Shown piece after piece: positions 1 to 8,965 of a stretch of DNA of 64,000 nt. The notes beneath the pieces were generated by a model. That model saw nothing but the letters and a program-made list of their open reading frames with translations, was not told where the DNA came from and searched no databases. The stretch lies in NCBI RefSeq assembly GCF_011602085.1, contig NZ_JAAONY010000001.1, positions 992,001 through 1,056,000 on the forward strand. The letters run 5' to 3'. The stretch is from Pseudoteredinibacter isoporae. Lineage in GTDB: Bacteria > Pseudomonadota > Gammaproteobacteria > Pseudomonadales > Cellvibrionaceae. Numbering within the stretch: position 1 is the stretch's first letter; each line of letters begins with the position of its first letter. The translations under genes were made by a program, and so were the position numbers.

Positions 1-2664
1 GGTCCAGAACTGTTTGATATCGTCATAGACCTTTTCTGCCGGAATGGAATGCTCCAGAGTTGTGTGTCCATCGGCAACCATGCTCAGATTGTGTTGCAGC
101 AGAGAACCACCTTCCGGTACCACCATCATTTCAAGCTCGCGTGCGGCCTGAATCACTTGTTGGCGCTGATTGCGTCGAGGCTGGTTGTAGCTCTTCACAG
201 AAAACGCGCCGGCTTTTTTCAAACGCAGCAGGTGGAATTTTGCATCGTCCAGGCTGTCCACATGGGAGGTGTAACCCGGGCCGGAGGCTCCGTACAAAAT
301 GGTGCCGGTAGAGTAGAGACGCGGGCCAACAATCTTGCCGGCTTTTTGCAGTTCGCTTGCTGTAAAAAATTCCGTGGTGTCATTTGATGGATCGTGAATG
401 GTGGTCACGCCCAATGCCAGACCGGCGTAGTTCTTCCAGTTCTGTTCGGGAATGATTTCATTGCTGCCCTGAGGGCCGTGTGCGTGAGCGTCGATCAGTC
501 CGGGCATAATGGTTTTGCCGCTGATGTCGATTTGCTTGGCATCGGCTGGAATTTCAATGTCTGCTTTGCTGCCCACGGCAACGATGTGATTACCGTCAAC
601 AATAACCACACCATCTTTGATGGCCTTGTCACCGTCTTCCATCGTCAGCACCTGGCCGCCGACAAAGGCGAGTTTGCCTTTGGGAACATCCACGTCGCTG
701 CTGAAACCGATGGCGGTTACAACAGGTTCTTTGTTGAGGGCGTCTTTATTTTTGCTGTCCGAGGAACCCACAGCAAACAGGCCGTTCAATTCGGCTTGGT
801 ACAAATCCGGGCCAAGGCTCCAGTACAGTTCATTGCTTTCGGCATTCCAGCTGATGTTTTCACCGGCGCGTACCGACAGTTTTCTTACCGGCAGGTTTTT
901 GGCCTTGGGGCCAATGGTGATCAGATGTCCACTTTCAACAAAAGGTGTAACAAATACTTTGAAGCGTTCTGCGAAGGCCAGGTATTTGCCGTCGGGCGAT
1001 ACTTTAAATTCGGTGGCGTATTTGCCCTCATATAATGGCTGTTCTTTTTTATCGACAATATTAACTCGCACCAGCGACGGCTTCGCGCTGTGGCGCATAA
1101 CATAGATGCGGTCATTGGCAGCTCCGTATTGGGGCAGAACACCTTTCTCGGTAATCAGCTCGGCTTCTCCGCCTTTACTGCCTACGCGATAGATACCTGG
1201 ATTCAGGCCCCATTTGGGGTCTGTGATGTAGCCACCCTTCGCCTTGCGATAAATAATGTGCTTACCATCCGGTGAAAATGCCGGTTCTATGTATTTCCCT
1301 GGCTCAGATGTGATGACCTTACTTTTTCCACCGCGAGCAGACATAACGCGAAGGCTACCCTGCTTTTGATCATCCCAGGTCGCATAGACAATTTTTTTGC
1401 CATCGCGGGAAAAGCTGGCCTGCATTTCAAAGTGATCGTTTTGTTTCGTTAAACGTTTTGGTTTGCCATCGGGCAGGCTGCGGCTATAAATATGACCCAA
1501 TGCTTCAAAAATGACCTGTTTGCCATCCGGAGAAATGTGCACATTGCGCAGCATATTAACGTCAAAACGATCCTGATCGATGTCCTGATCAAAACGTACG
1601 GTGGTTTGAATTTTCTTGGTGTTTTTGACGTGGAACGGAATGTTGCTTACGTCCAAACTGTCGATGTTCAGCTTGTGTAATTTTCCTTTTGCCCAGAACA
1701 CCAAGTTTTTATTGTCGGGTGTCCAGGCCATGCTGGGATAAACACCGTGAATGGCCCAGGTTTCCTGCATGTCTCGTTCAAGTTTGTCATACAGCTTGCG
1801 TTTTTCGCCGGTTTTTAAATCCAGCAGGAACAGCGTGGATTGAAAGTCTTCACGAGCGATATAGGCCAGGTAGCGGCCATCCCGTGATGGGGTTGGGCGA
1901 ATTGCACCACCACGGCCAGACAAAATAACTTTTATTTCGCCGGTTTCGCGATCATAGCGTTTGATTTTGTAGATGCCTTTTTCAGAATCCTTGCTGTAGT
2001 GGAAGGTTTTTCCGGGAGTGGCATCCTGGGAGAAATACACATAGCGGCCGTCTGGAGAGAACGCCGGCTCGCCCAAATCTTTTTGCTGATTAGGGCGCTT
2101 GGTCAACATCAGGCCTTTGCCGCCCGCTTTGTGGTAGAGCCAGACTTCACCTGCGCCCAGTGAGCGCGTGCCGGTAAAGTGCTTGCGCGCTACCAGGTAA
2201 TCCCCATCCGGGCTCCAGGCAGGGCTGTTGAGCAAGCGAAAGGTTTCATTGGTGACCGCGGTTTGATCACTGCCATCAGTCTTCATGATCCAGATGTTGT
2301 CACCGCCACCCTGATCCGAGGTGAACGCGATGTGTTTGCCGTCAGGGCTGAAGGTCGGCTGCATTTGCCAGGCGATGTCTGTCATCAGGGCTTTTGCTTC
2401 GCCACCTTCAATCGGTAAGCTGTAAATGTCCCCCAGCAAATCGAACACCAGAGTGTTGCCGTCCGGGCTGACATCGATATTCATCCAGGTGCCTTCTCGC
2501 ACATCAATTTCGGCGTCAACAAACTCCCCCATGGGTGCGTTTACATCCCATTTGGCTTTGTCGTCATTTTCTTTGGCGGGGGTGTCGGCAGCGACGCTTG
2601 AGCTCAATGAGCTGCACATAAGGGCTGCACTGATGCTGGCAGCTAACAGGCGGAGTTTCATCAT
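1..2664 (-). CDS. TolB-type beta-propeller / amidohydrolase fusion, C-terminus outside window
   Basis: This gene is partial: it starts at ATG 2664 on the minus strand and runs off the left edge without a stop (888 codons visible). A signal peptide of about 25 residues (MMKLRLLAASISAALMCSS) implies export. Residues about 45-600 hold repeated SPDGK-type blades (for example SPDGNTLVF, SPDGKHIAF, SPDGRYVYF) typical of TolB/WD40-like propellers. From about residue 690 an amidohydrolase domain begins: an imidazolonepropionase-like beta strand, then GKTIMPGLIDAHAH with the metal-binding HxH. The family hydrolyses cyclic amides or dipeptide-like bonds; the substrate is unknown here. The start has an AAGAAG ribosome site a few bases upstream. 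Fusions of this type are known in marine gammaproteobacteria. The fold is secure and the substrate is not. The remaining catalytic His and Asp residues lie outside the window. Confidence 0.9.
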   Translation of the reverse strand, partial: MMKLRLLAASISAALMCSSLSSSVAADTPAKENDDKAKWDVNAPMGEFVDAEIDVREGTWMNIDVSPDGNTLVFDLLGDIYSLPIEGGEAKALMTDIAWQMQPTFSPDGKHIAFTSDQGGGDNIWIMKTDGSDQTAVTNETFRLLNSPAWSPDGDYLVARKHFTGTRSLGAGEVWLYHKAGGKGLMLTKRPNQQKDLGEPAFSPDGRYVYFSQDATPGKTFHYSKDSEKGIYKIKRYDRETGEIKVILSGRGGAIRPTPSRDGRYLAYIAREDFQSTLFLLDLKTGEKRKLYDKLERDMQETWAIHGVYPSMAWTPDNKNLVFWAKGKLHKLNIDSLDVSNIPFHVKNTKKIQTTVRFDQDIDQDRFDVNMLRNVHISPDGKQVIFEALGHIYSRSLPDGKPKRLTKQNDHFEMQASFSRDGKKIVYATWDDQKQGSLRVMSARGGKSKVITSEPGKYIEPAFSPDGKHIIYRKAKGGYITDPKWGLNPGIYRVGSKGGEAELITEKGVLPQYGAANDRIYVMRHSAKPSLVRVNIVDKKEQPLYEGKYATEFKVSPDGKYLAFAERFKVFVTPFVESGHLITIGPKAKNLPVRKLSVRAGENISWNAESNELYWSLGPDLYQAELNGLFAVGSSDSKNKDALNKEPVVTAIGFSSDVDVPKGKLAFVGGQVLTMEDGDKAIKDGVVIVDGNHIVAVGSKADIEIPADAKQIDISGKTIMPGLIDAHAHGPQGSNEIIPEQNWKNYAGLALGVTTIHDPSNDTTEFFTASELQKAGKIVGPRLYSTGTILYGASGPGYTSHVDSLDDAKFHLLRLKKAGAFSVKSYNQPRRNQRQQVIQAARELEMMVVPEGGSLLQHNLSMVADGHTTLEHSIPAEKVYDDIKQFWT

Positions 2665-2726
2665 AGTCTTCTTATTGCTGTTAAAAAGGGCGGGGCTATT
2701 ATGGCGGCAGGTTTATTGCTGAGTCC

Positions 2727-2750
2727 AGCCTGCGGCGTTTGCCGCAGGCT
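2727..2750. terminator. 10-bp perfect hairpin between two minus-strand genes
   Basis: AGCCTGCGGC pairs perfectly with GCCGCAGGCT around a GTTT loop. It lies just downstream of the PhoD-type gene and upstream of the amidohydrolase start. There is no clean T tract on either side, so it could be a terminator stem or an RNA-processing hairpin. Confidence 0.45.
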
Positions 2751-2809
2751 GTTCCACAAAGGGGTTTTATTGATTGTAATTATTCTGTTCAGCCCTGAAT
2801 GGCCGAATA

Positions 2810-4348
2810 TTATGCTTCAGCTTTTAATGTTTTGCGCCAAAGCTCCTCGCCCAGGCGATTGAAATGCTTAACGGTAAGGGTGTCTGCGAGGCCATCAATT
2901 TCGATCTCTCCAAAGAATTGATGATTGTCCGAAGGGGGGGCATTCGGGCTTAGGTCGTCGGGAATGCCTTTAAAAATCAGCTCGGGCCCAAAGGTGTTAT
3001 CGAGTTCGTTCGGGCCGAAAGTTCCCGCGTGCAGAGGGCCGCTGACAAATTCCCAAAAAGGTTTGAAGTCTTTGAACTGGGCCTTGCGCGGATGATAATA
3101 GTGAGAGGCACAATAGTGCACATCGGCCGTTATAAAATGGACATTGTGGACGTTTTTCTCCGCGATGAATTGCAATAAGCGCGCAATTTCCAATTCACGT
3201 CCCAGTGCAGGCCCATTGCCATTGGCCGCATTTTCAGCGACCTCACTTTGCCACTCAGTTACCCTCAGGCCTATGGGCATATCGCTGGCAATGATTTTCC
3301 AGGTGGCGGTCGAACTGGCCAGGGAGTTTTGCAACCATGCCAGCTGTTCCCGCCCGAGAAACGCCGTTTCAGCTGATTCTATTTTCTGGCGGTTCAAACT
3401 GTTCGCTGCTCGATAGCTGCGCATATCCAGAAAGAAAATATCCAGCATGGGTCCGTGGCTGACTTTGCGATAAATGCGGCGTGGGTCCTCCGGGTTTAAG
3501 CGAATGGGATTGCATTGGAGTAGGGCCTGTCGTGCACGTTCCGCCAGCAGAGAAACACTTTTGATGGTATAGCGTTTGTCGTCGAGCAGTTGTTCACCGG
3601 GGTACCAGTTGTTGACCACCTCATGGTCGTCCCATTGCTGATAGCTGCTGACGTTTTGATGAAACTGTTTAAACTTGGGGTCGAGGAAATTGTAATAATA
3701 ATTTTCTCGAAATTCCTGCAATGTTTCGGCCACCTTGCTTTTTCCGGGGGTGACAATGTTATTCCAAACGGTGCCGTCGCTCAGAGTTTTTCTGGCTTGA
3801 ATCGGTCCATCGGCGTAAATCAAATCACCACAGTGCACCAGAAAATCCGGCTGTCGTTTTAGCATTTCCGCATAGCAATGCATTCCGCCACGGGAAGTAT
3901 CAATACCATAACCCTGGCCGGCGGTATCTCCTGACCAGCAAAATCGAATTGTTCCGGCTTGGGTTTGTGCAGTTTTAAATTGTCCTTGTTGCAGTTCCCC
4001 AAACAGACCGGGTTTGTCCAGGCTTTCGAATTGCACGCGGTAGAAATAGCGTGTTCCAGCACGTAGGCCATGGACGACGGCTTTGGCGTTGAAATCTGTT
4101 TCGGCGAGGGCGGCTGTGCCTGGAAAACGTTGACTGTTTTTAAAGTCAGGTTCAGTGCTTATGGTAACCCACATCATGGCTGGGCGATCAGTACGGCTCC
4201 AGATCACCGCACTATCGTGATTGACATCGCCACTGTTGATGGAACCGGGTAATTGTGGGCGCTGGCCATATTGGCTAATACTGGCGCTGAGTGGCGAACT
4301 GGCCAGACCGAGGCCGCTAAGCTGAAGAAATTGTCGGCGCTGAATCAT
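2810..4348 (-). CDS. phoD: PhoD-type alkaline phosphatase/phosphodiesterase
   Basis: The 512-residue protein starts MIQRRQFLQLSGLGLA, a twin-arginine-like signal (RRxFLxLSG), so folded export through Tat is likely. An N-terminal Fn3-like PhoD_N domain (about 35-130) precedes the metallophosphatase domain. Metal-site motifs are visible: WSGDT near 140, HCGDLIYADG near 172, QWDDHEVVNNW near 240 and ITADVHYCASHYY near 405. The family uses Fe3+/Ca2+ to release phosphate from phosphodi- or monoesters in the periplasm. It sits alone, between the amidohydrolase and the SelD fusion. Three phased GTAAAG repeats lie about 110 bp upstream and may be an operator. Family assignment is firm; the exact substrate is not. 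Confidence 0.88.
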   Translation of the reverse strand: MIQRRQFLQLSGLGLASSPLSASISQYGQRPQLPGSINSGDVNHDSAVIWSRTDRPAMMWVTISTEPDFKNSQRFPGTAALAETDFNAKAVVHGLRAGTRYFYRVQFESLDKPGLFGELQQGQFKTAQTQAGTIRFCWSGDTAGQGYGIDTSRGGMHCYAEMLKRQPDFLVHCGDLIYADGPIQARKTLSDGTVWNNIVTPGKSKVAETLQEFRENYYYNFLDPKFKQFHQNVSSYQQWDDHEVVNNWYPGEQLLDDKRYTIKSVSLLAERARQALLQCNPIRLNPEDPRRIYRKVSHGPMLDIFFLDMRSYRAANSLNRQKIESAETAFLGREQLAWLQNSLASSTATWKIIASDMPIGLRVTEWQSEVAENAANGNGPALGRELEIARLLQFIAEKNVHNVHFITADVHYCASHYYHPRKAQFKDFKPFWEFVSGPLHAGTFGPNELDNTFGPELIFKGIPDDLSPNAPPSDNHQFFGEIEIDGLADTLTVKHFNRLGEELWRKTLKAEA

Positions 4349-4419
4349 ATCGGGCTTACCGTGTTGTTAAGGTCTTTAATATTGGTAATCATTTTACTAT
4401 TCGCGGTCAGTAGCGAGCA

Positions 4420-4492
4420 AAGCTCAAAAAGGTTGTGCAGCTTCTTTACGTCGGCTCAGGCACTTTACAATAACGCAGGCACTTTACAGTAA
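4420..4492 (-). repeat. Direct repeats with 19-bp period upstream of phoD
   Basis: Two 17-bp copies, CAGGCACTTTACAATAA (4457-4473) and CAGGCACTTTACAGTAA (4476-4492), differ at one base and start 19 bp apart. On the minus strand, in the direction of phoD, a third weaker copy keeps GTAAAG and GCTG at the same 19-bp period. The array is 75-145 bp upstream of the phoD start, a sensible place for an operator. The period is not that of a Pho box (11 bp). Confidence 0.55.
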
Positions 4493-4539
4493 AATAAACA
4501 GACGGCTATGGGGAATGATTCCGCAGAAAACGAAGATGC

Positions 4540-4560
4540 TATTAAAGCACTATTAAAGCA
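4540..4560. repeat. Tandem 11-bp repeat at the selD stop
   Basis: TATTAAAGCAC is followed directly by TATTAAAGCA. The repeat spans the last codons and stop of the SelD fusion gene. It is probably a small slippage duplication; no function is evident. Confidence 0.5.
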
Positions 4561-6754
4561 GTTCGATATGATCCCTGTGTTTCGCTTTTATGTGCCCGAT
4601 GCGGACGCTGTGATGGTAGCCCTGTTCTTTTAGGGCATCCAACAAGGCATCGGATTTTCCAGCTGACACGGCAATAAGCAAGCCGCCGCTGGTTTGTGGA
4701 TCGGCAAGAATGTCTGGAATTTTGCCATCTATATGGGAGCGAATGTTGCGCATATTTTGAGGGAAGAGGCTGCTGCGAATCTCTCTTTCAAGCAAGGTAT
4801 CAACGCCTTCCAGTAGCGGTAAAGTGTTCACGTCAAGCGCGGCACAAAGAGCACTGCCATCCAGCATTTCCAGCAAATGACCCGCCAGACCAAAGCCGGT
4901 GATGTCGGTACAGGCTCTTACCTTGAATTCATGCGCCAGTTGCGCCGCAGGATAGTTCGATTGCAACATTTGCTCGATGGTGGCATCAATCCACGGCCCT
5001 TTGGCCAACCCGTGTTGCTCAGCTGCAAATGCGATTCCACTGCCAAGGGCTTTGGTGAGAATTAAATCGTCACCCGCTCTCAAGGCATTTTTAAACAGGA
5101 TGTTTTCCGGTTCGCTGTAGCCATTGACGACTAGGCCGATACTGTTGCGATCGCCAAGGCTGCTGTGACCACCCACCAGCTGAGCGTGATGCCGCTCCAA
5201 CTCATATAAAATACCTTGCAGCAAGCGCTTCAGATCACGTTTGACGATATTTTCGCCGGCGTGGGCGATGCTGATCATCGCCTGAGCGCTATGCACCTTT
5301 GCTCCCATCGCAAAAATATCGCTCATGGCATGCAAGCAGGCAATGCGCCCTTGTTCATAAGGGTCACTCACCAAACCATGAAAGCTGTCAACGGTTTGCA
5401 AAAGCTCATAATTGTCAGGTAATGAGAGCCTGGCTGCGTCATCCGTGAGCGTTTTGGTATCCAGGGCTTTGCTGTGACTCAACTCCTGTAGAATATTTTT
5501 GAGATCATCGGCAGCCACCTTGGCACCGCAGCCTTCGCAATGCATGGCGGGCAACAGGCTTTCTTCAGGCAGGGCCAGTTTTGTGACAGAACCCTGTGCT
5601 TTTTTCATATCTCTTTTCGGCAGTTTTTGAAAGCGCGCCATGAATTTTTGGTCAATATGATTTTTCCAATTCCAAACCAGAGCGGCACTCAGGCCGGTTC
5701 TGGAAATGGCTTTTTGTCCTCGGCTTGCTGCGGCAGATTTTTTCCCCAGACTGATGATTTTCAAAAATTCTTGTTGTGGTGTGTACTGACGGAGCTTTTT
5801 GCCTTTGGCGATTCGGCGAAGGTTTTTAAACAGAATCGGCCCTTGGCGTACAGCAAACACGCCGGCCTGGGGGCGTGGGTGATTTTGCTGCTGAGCTGTG
5901 TCGCCAGCGGCGAAAATCCAGGGGTGGCTGATCGATTGCAGGGCATCGTTCAATAAAATAAAACCTTGTTCATCGCATTTCAGCCCGGACTCCTGTGCAA
6001 AACCAGAGGGTTTGGCCTGTGTGCACAGCAGATGAAAATCGGAATTCAGATTCAAATGCTCACCGTCATCGTTTTCGCATTTAATGGTGTCGGCGGTAAA
6101 CTGATTAACTCGATGACCAGGCAGGCATTCCACGTCGTAAGATTGAAGAGCGACTTCCAAATGTTGCCGCAGTTTTTGTGGTGCGTCTGGCAGCAGGACT
6201 TTCTGGGGGTAAATTAACTGAATTTTGGCAGCTTTGTTTTCTTTGCGTAAACGTTCAGCCATCGCGAGGCTGAGTTCAATACCGGCGATGCCTGCCCCTA
6301 CGACGCTGATCATGCAGGCTTCTTGCTGCAACAGTGTTTGCCATTGTTGGTAAAAATTGCTGATGGGCTTCACGCCTATGGCAAATTCTTTGGCGCCTTC
6401 AATGCTGAGATCGGGTGTAATCCCGTTATTGATGGAGAGAAAGTCACAGGGGAGATCCGGTTGGCTCGCTAAAATAACGGCTTTTCGTGTGCTGTCGATC
6501 GCGACAGCACGATCATTGATATAGCGCACGCCGGCCCAATGGCAGAGGCGGCGTAGATCAATATGGCTTTGTTCGAAGGTGTAATGGCCCGCGACAAGCC
6601 CAGGCAGCATGCCTGAGTAGGGCGTAAAGCTGCTTGGGCTGATCAGGCTCAGGCGAACGCCGGCAAGTGGCTTCATGCCCCACATCTTAATGACCTGGGC
6701 ATGGGCGTGGCCGCCGCCAATTAAAACGATATCGATGTAATTTGCACTGTCCAT
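4553..6754 (-). CDS. selD: NADH-dehydrogenase-like flavoprotein fused to selenide, water dikinase
   Basis: The protein has 733 residues in two parts. Residues 1-370 are a pyridine-nucleotide-disulphide oxidoreductase (NDH-2-like): FAD motif IGGGHAHAQ at 12-20, a second nucleotide motif VVGAGIAGIE at 151-160, and IFAAGDTA near 280-287. Residues about 393-733 are SelD, which makes selenophosphate from selenide and ATP. The catalytic region MHCEGCGAKV holds Cys406 and Cys409; Cys409 aligns with E. coli Cys17, so this is a Cys form and not Sec. LVGGHSSLGDR and ADPQTSGGLL are further SelD motifs. Such fusions are known in many bacteria; the flavoprotein may supply reduced selenium, which is inference. 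mnmH lies 1.1 kb upstream on the same strand, so the selenophosphate probably feeds tRNA selenation. Two TATAAT-like hexamers lie just upstream of the start, with weak -35 elements. Confidence 0.93.
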   Translation of the reverse strand: MDSANYIDIVLIGGGHAHAQVIKMWGMKPLAGVRLSLISPSSFTPYSGMLPGLVAGHYTFEQSHIDLRRLCHWAGVRYINDRAVAIDSTRKAVILASQPDLPCDFLSINNGITPDLSIEGAKEFAIGVKPISNFYQQWQTLLQQEACMISVVGAGIAGIELSLAMAERLRKENKAAKIQLIYPQKVLLPDAPQKLRQHLEVALQSYDVECLPGHRVNQFTADTIKCENDDGEHLNLNSDFHLLCTQAKPSGFAQESGLKCDEQGFILLNDALQSISHPWIFAAGDTAQQQNHPRPQAGVFAVRQGPILFKNLRRIAKGKKLRQYTPQQEFLKIISLGKKSAAASRGQKAISRTGLSAALVWNWKNHIDQKFMARFQKLPKRDMKKAQGSVTKLALPEESLLPAMHCEGCGAKVAADDLKNILQELSHSKALDTKTLTDDAARLSLPDNYELLQTVDSFHGLVSDPYEQGRIACLHAMSDIFAMGAKVHSAQAMISIAHAGENIVKRDLKRLLQGILYELERHHAQLVGGHSSLGDRNSIGLVVNGYSEPENILFKNALRAGDDLILTKALGSGIAFAAEQHGLAKGPWIDATIEQMLQSNYPAAQLAHEFKVRACTDITGFGLAGHLLEMLDGSALCAALDVNTLPLLEGVDTLLEREIRSSLFPQNMRNIRSHIDGKIPDILADPQTSGGLLIAVSAGKSDALLDALKEQGYHHSVRIGHIKAKHRDHIELL

Positions 6755-6847
6755 GTCTGGATTATACGACAGTGCAGATTATAAATAATGAACTGAGAGC
6801 GACAGATCAATGCTGCTCTCTTTCATTTATCGAAGAATCATTAATGA

Positions 6848-7162
6848 TCAGGCGATGGCGTAGTTGCCGCTCAGATCTTTGACGTCTTGATTGGGGATGT
6901 CAAACAGATAGCTGTACAAAATATCAACCATGTTTTTGTTGATATATTGCTCCAGCGCTTCCAGAGTCTGGAATAGAGGTGATACATCGACGCTTTCAAT
7001 ATCAAGATATTCACGCGTGCTTAACAGATAGCCCGAATCCTGCTGCATGATTTTGAAATCAAAGTCTTGCTGCATACGTAGTAGCATCGGGTATTGAGCT
7101 TCCTGCTGCCCATTGAACGCGAACTCCGTTTCCGAATTCCAATTTTTATCTAAAGTGCCCAT
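6848..7162 (-). CDS. Small protein of unknown function in the selenium cluster
   Basis: Not recognised. I place the start at ATG 7162 (104 residues, MGTLDKNWN...) because AAGGGG sits about 8 bases upstream. An in-frame ATG at 7234 would add 24 residues but has no ribosome site. The protein is soluble, acidic, with no signal peptide or membrane segment. It has a run of aromatic and hydrophobic residues (LLRMQQDFDFKIMQQDSGYLL) and a C-terminal helix-like part ending NYAIA. It lies between selD and the glutaredoxin-like gene on the same strand, with about 310 bp of non-coding sequence on its upstream side, so it probably has its own promoter. No link to selenium can be shown. Confidence 0.6.
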   Translation of the reverse strand: MGTLDKNWNSETEFAFNGQQEAQYPMLLRMQQDFDFKIMQQDSGYLLSTREYLDIESVDVSPLFQTLEALEQYINKNMVDILYSYLFDIPNQDVKDLSGNYAIA

Positions 7163-7473
7163 GAAAAATGGCCCCTTGTTTTTTGTGTCATTGGCGAATC
7201 GGTTTAGGCGGCTGATTACATCATGACGCCACAATCGCTGACGTGACTAGGATCACATAAAAGCTAATACTTATTCATTTTCAATGAACTGCGGCTTAAT
7301 ACTTAGGGATTGGTTGAAAGTTTATTATTTGATCGGTTCGTTCAAGGTTTGTTCAGTTTTGCTGGTGAGGGCGAAAGGGAAAGCAAGATAAGAAATCAGG
7401 GGAAGTGAGAGATCACGGCAGAGGGCGCTGTTGATCGGGTGGAGCCGACGCCCCACCTGTGATGAGGGTTCGC
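7163..7473. other. Intergenic region, 311 bp, no gene seen
   Basis: It lies upstream of the 104-residue gene and downstream of the glutaredoxin-like gene. It holds a short inverted repeat TTCATT-TTC-AATGAA near 7273-7287 and AT-rich stretches that could contain a promoter for the small gene. No ORF with a ribosome site and no RNA gene is apparent. Confidence 0.4.
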
Positions 7474-7857
7474 TTAAGCTTGGGCGATCTGGGCTTCTGC
7501 CGGAAAGCGTCCGCGCAGATAGTCGATGATGTCATTGGATTCGTACAGCCAGGTGCTGTTATCACCTTCATCAATGCGCAGGCAGGGTACTTTGATGCGG
7601 CCGCCGCCGTGTTCCAGCTCAGAGCGATAGAGTTCGGAATTTTTGGCGTCGCGCAGGGGCAGCTCCAGATCCAGGCGATGCAGTTCGCGACGTACTTTGA
7701 CACAAAATGGACAGGCGGCAAATTGGTAAAGAGCGAGATTGCTGGCATTGGCCTGTTGGGCGGCTTTTTGCTCGGTACTCAGCTTGCGCTGGCTCGGGCG
7801 AAAAATCGCATTCAGTAATAAAATAATACGGCCTAAAATCCAGCGAATTACGGTCAT
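7474..7857 (-). CDS. Glutaredoxin / GST N-terminal-domain protein
   Basis: A 127-residue protein starting at ATG 7857 (MTVIRWILGR), chosen because GGAG lies 6-9 bases upstream; an ATG at 7878 is less well supported. A hydrophobic N-terminal helix (about 2-17) may anchor it to the membrane. The thioredoxin-fold core follows: LYQFAACPFCVKVRREL with a CPFC redox motif near 49-52, the cis-proline region IKVPCLRI near 90, and STWLYESNDIIDYL. This is the pattern of GST_N_3/glutaredoxin proteins. It directly follows mnmH (34 bp gap) and is probably cotranscribed with it. A reductase role in selenium or thiol chemistry for MnmH is a reasonable but unproven inference. Confidence 0.82.
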   Translation of the reverse strand: MTVIRWILGRIILLLNAIFRPSQRKLSTEQKAAQQANASNLALYQFAACPFCVKVRRELHRLDLELPLRDAKNSELYRSELEHGGGRIKVPCLRIDEGDNSTWLYESNDIIDYLRGRFPAEAQIAQA

Positions 7858-7891
7858 GTCTGCTCCAGATAAAGTCAATACGGCTTAGTGT

Positions 7892-8965
7892 TTATAAGCG
7901 TTGCTCGCGGCACCAATCAATAATTTCTTCACAGCGGCCGCGGAATAGTACTTGTCCCTGGCGCTGTTGCAACTGGTAATTGTACATGGGGTCGTAATAA
8001 TCACGTAGCAGTTGTTCAATGGGGCGATAAAAAGGACTTGGGTCGGGCTTGTGTTGCCAGGCCTGACAAGCCTCTTCAAATTGTTTTTGCAGTTGCTGAT
8101 AACGCAGGCCGCCGAGGCGTTTGCGAATGCGATAGAGGTTGTTCTGCAAGCTCTCGCCAAACTGTGTGATAGCGACGCTTTTTAATGGTTCCAGCACATA
8201 GTCTTCGATGACCCATTGGCAGCGCTGGTTCAGGGGTTCATCAATTTGTAACAGGGGGGCTCTTTGCATGGCACTCTGCATGATATTGGGCACATTCAAA
8301 CGACCAATCAAGCGACCTTCGTCTTCCATAACCACAGCCTTATCCCGCCCCAGTTGCAGCCAGCGTTGGCTAACGGCGTTCTCGAAACTGATTTGTGCCG
8401 GTTGCTCGCTGCCAATGAATTGACCAAAGGCCGAGCCGCGATGATTGGCGCTGCCTTCCAGGTCGATACTGCGCTGGATGTTATGGATGGCTTTGGTTTT
8501 CCCGCTTCCGGTTGGGCCGGCGATAATGATCAGGGGGGCAGATTCGCAGGCCTGTTCCAGTTCTTTTAACAGAAATTGCCGCATAGCTTTGTAGCCACCC
8601 TCGACAATAGGGTAATCGATTCCGTGATCTCGCAAAATCTGCTGGCTGAAGCGGGATCGCAAGCCACCACGAAAACAGTACAGGCAGCCCTCGGGGTTTT
8701 GTTTTACAAACCCCGACCAGGCTTGCAGGCGACTTTCCAGAACATCTTCTGTGGCCATTTGCCAGCCGAGTTCGATGGCTGCATCCTGACCTTGTTCTTT
8801 ATAACGCAGACCAATTTGCTGGCGTTGCTGATCGTCCAGCAGGGGGTGGTTAAAAGCTTGATTGAAGTGTCCCTGATCAAACTCCACGGGGGCTCGAACA
8901 TCCATCAGTGGACGTTCAGAAAGAAACAGTTCGCGGTAATTGCTCAGGGTGTTTTCAAGGCTCAT
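7892..8965 (-). CDS. mnmH: tRNA 2-selenouridine synthase
   Basis: MnmH (SelU/YbbB) geranylates 2-thiouridine at the tRNA wobble position and then replaces sulfur with selenium from selenophosphate. With the start at ATG 8965 the protein has 357 residues, close to the E. coli 364. An upstream ATG at 9004 would add 13 residues; neither start has a strong ribosome site, so alignment with the family decides. The N-terminal rhodanese domain (about 1-125) has DVRAPVEF at 22-29 and CLYCFRGGLRSR with catalytic Cys97. The C-terminal P-loop GPTGSGKT is at 150-157. Together with selD this gives the selenouridine branch of selenium use; selA, selB and selC are not in the window. Confidence 0.93.
   Translation of the reverse strand: MSLENTLSNYRELFLSERPLMDVRAPVEFDQGHFNQAFNHPLLDDQQRQQIGLRYKEQGQDAAIELGWQMATEDVLESRLQAWSGFVKQNPEGCLYCFRGGLRSRFSQQILRDHGIDYPIVEGGYKAMRQFLLKELEQACESAPLIIIAGPTGSGKTKAIHNIQRSIDLEGSANHRGSAFGQFIGSEQPAQISFENAVSQRWLQLGRDKAVVMEDEGRLIGRLNVPNIMQSAMQRAPLLQIDEPLNQRCQWVIEDYVLEPLKSVAITQFGESLQNNLYRIRKRLGGLRYQQLQKQFEEACQAWQHKPDPSPFYRPIEQLLRDYYDPMYNYQLQQRQGQVLFRGRCEEIIDWCREQRL

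Noticed and set aside
394-1035. 213-codon plus-strand ORF
   Set aside because: It is antisense to the amidohydrolase gene, which has clear motifs; no independent coding evidence.
6761-6783. Two TATAAT hexamers as selD promoter
   Set aside because: The nearer one is only a few bases from the start codon and neither has a good -35; too weak to annotate as a promoter.
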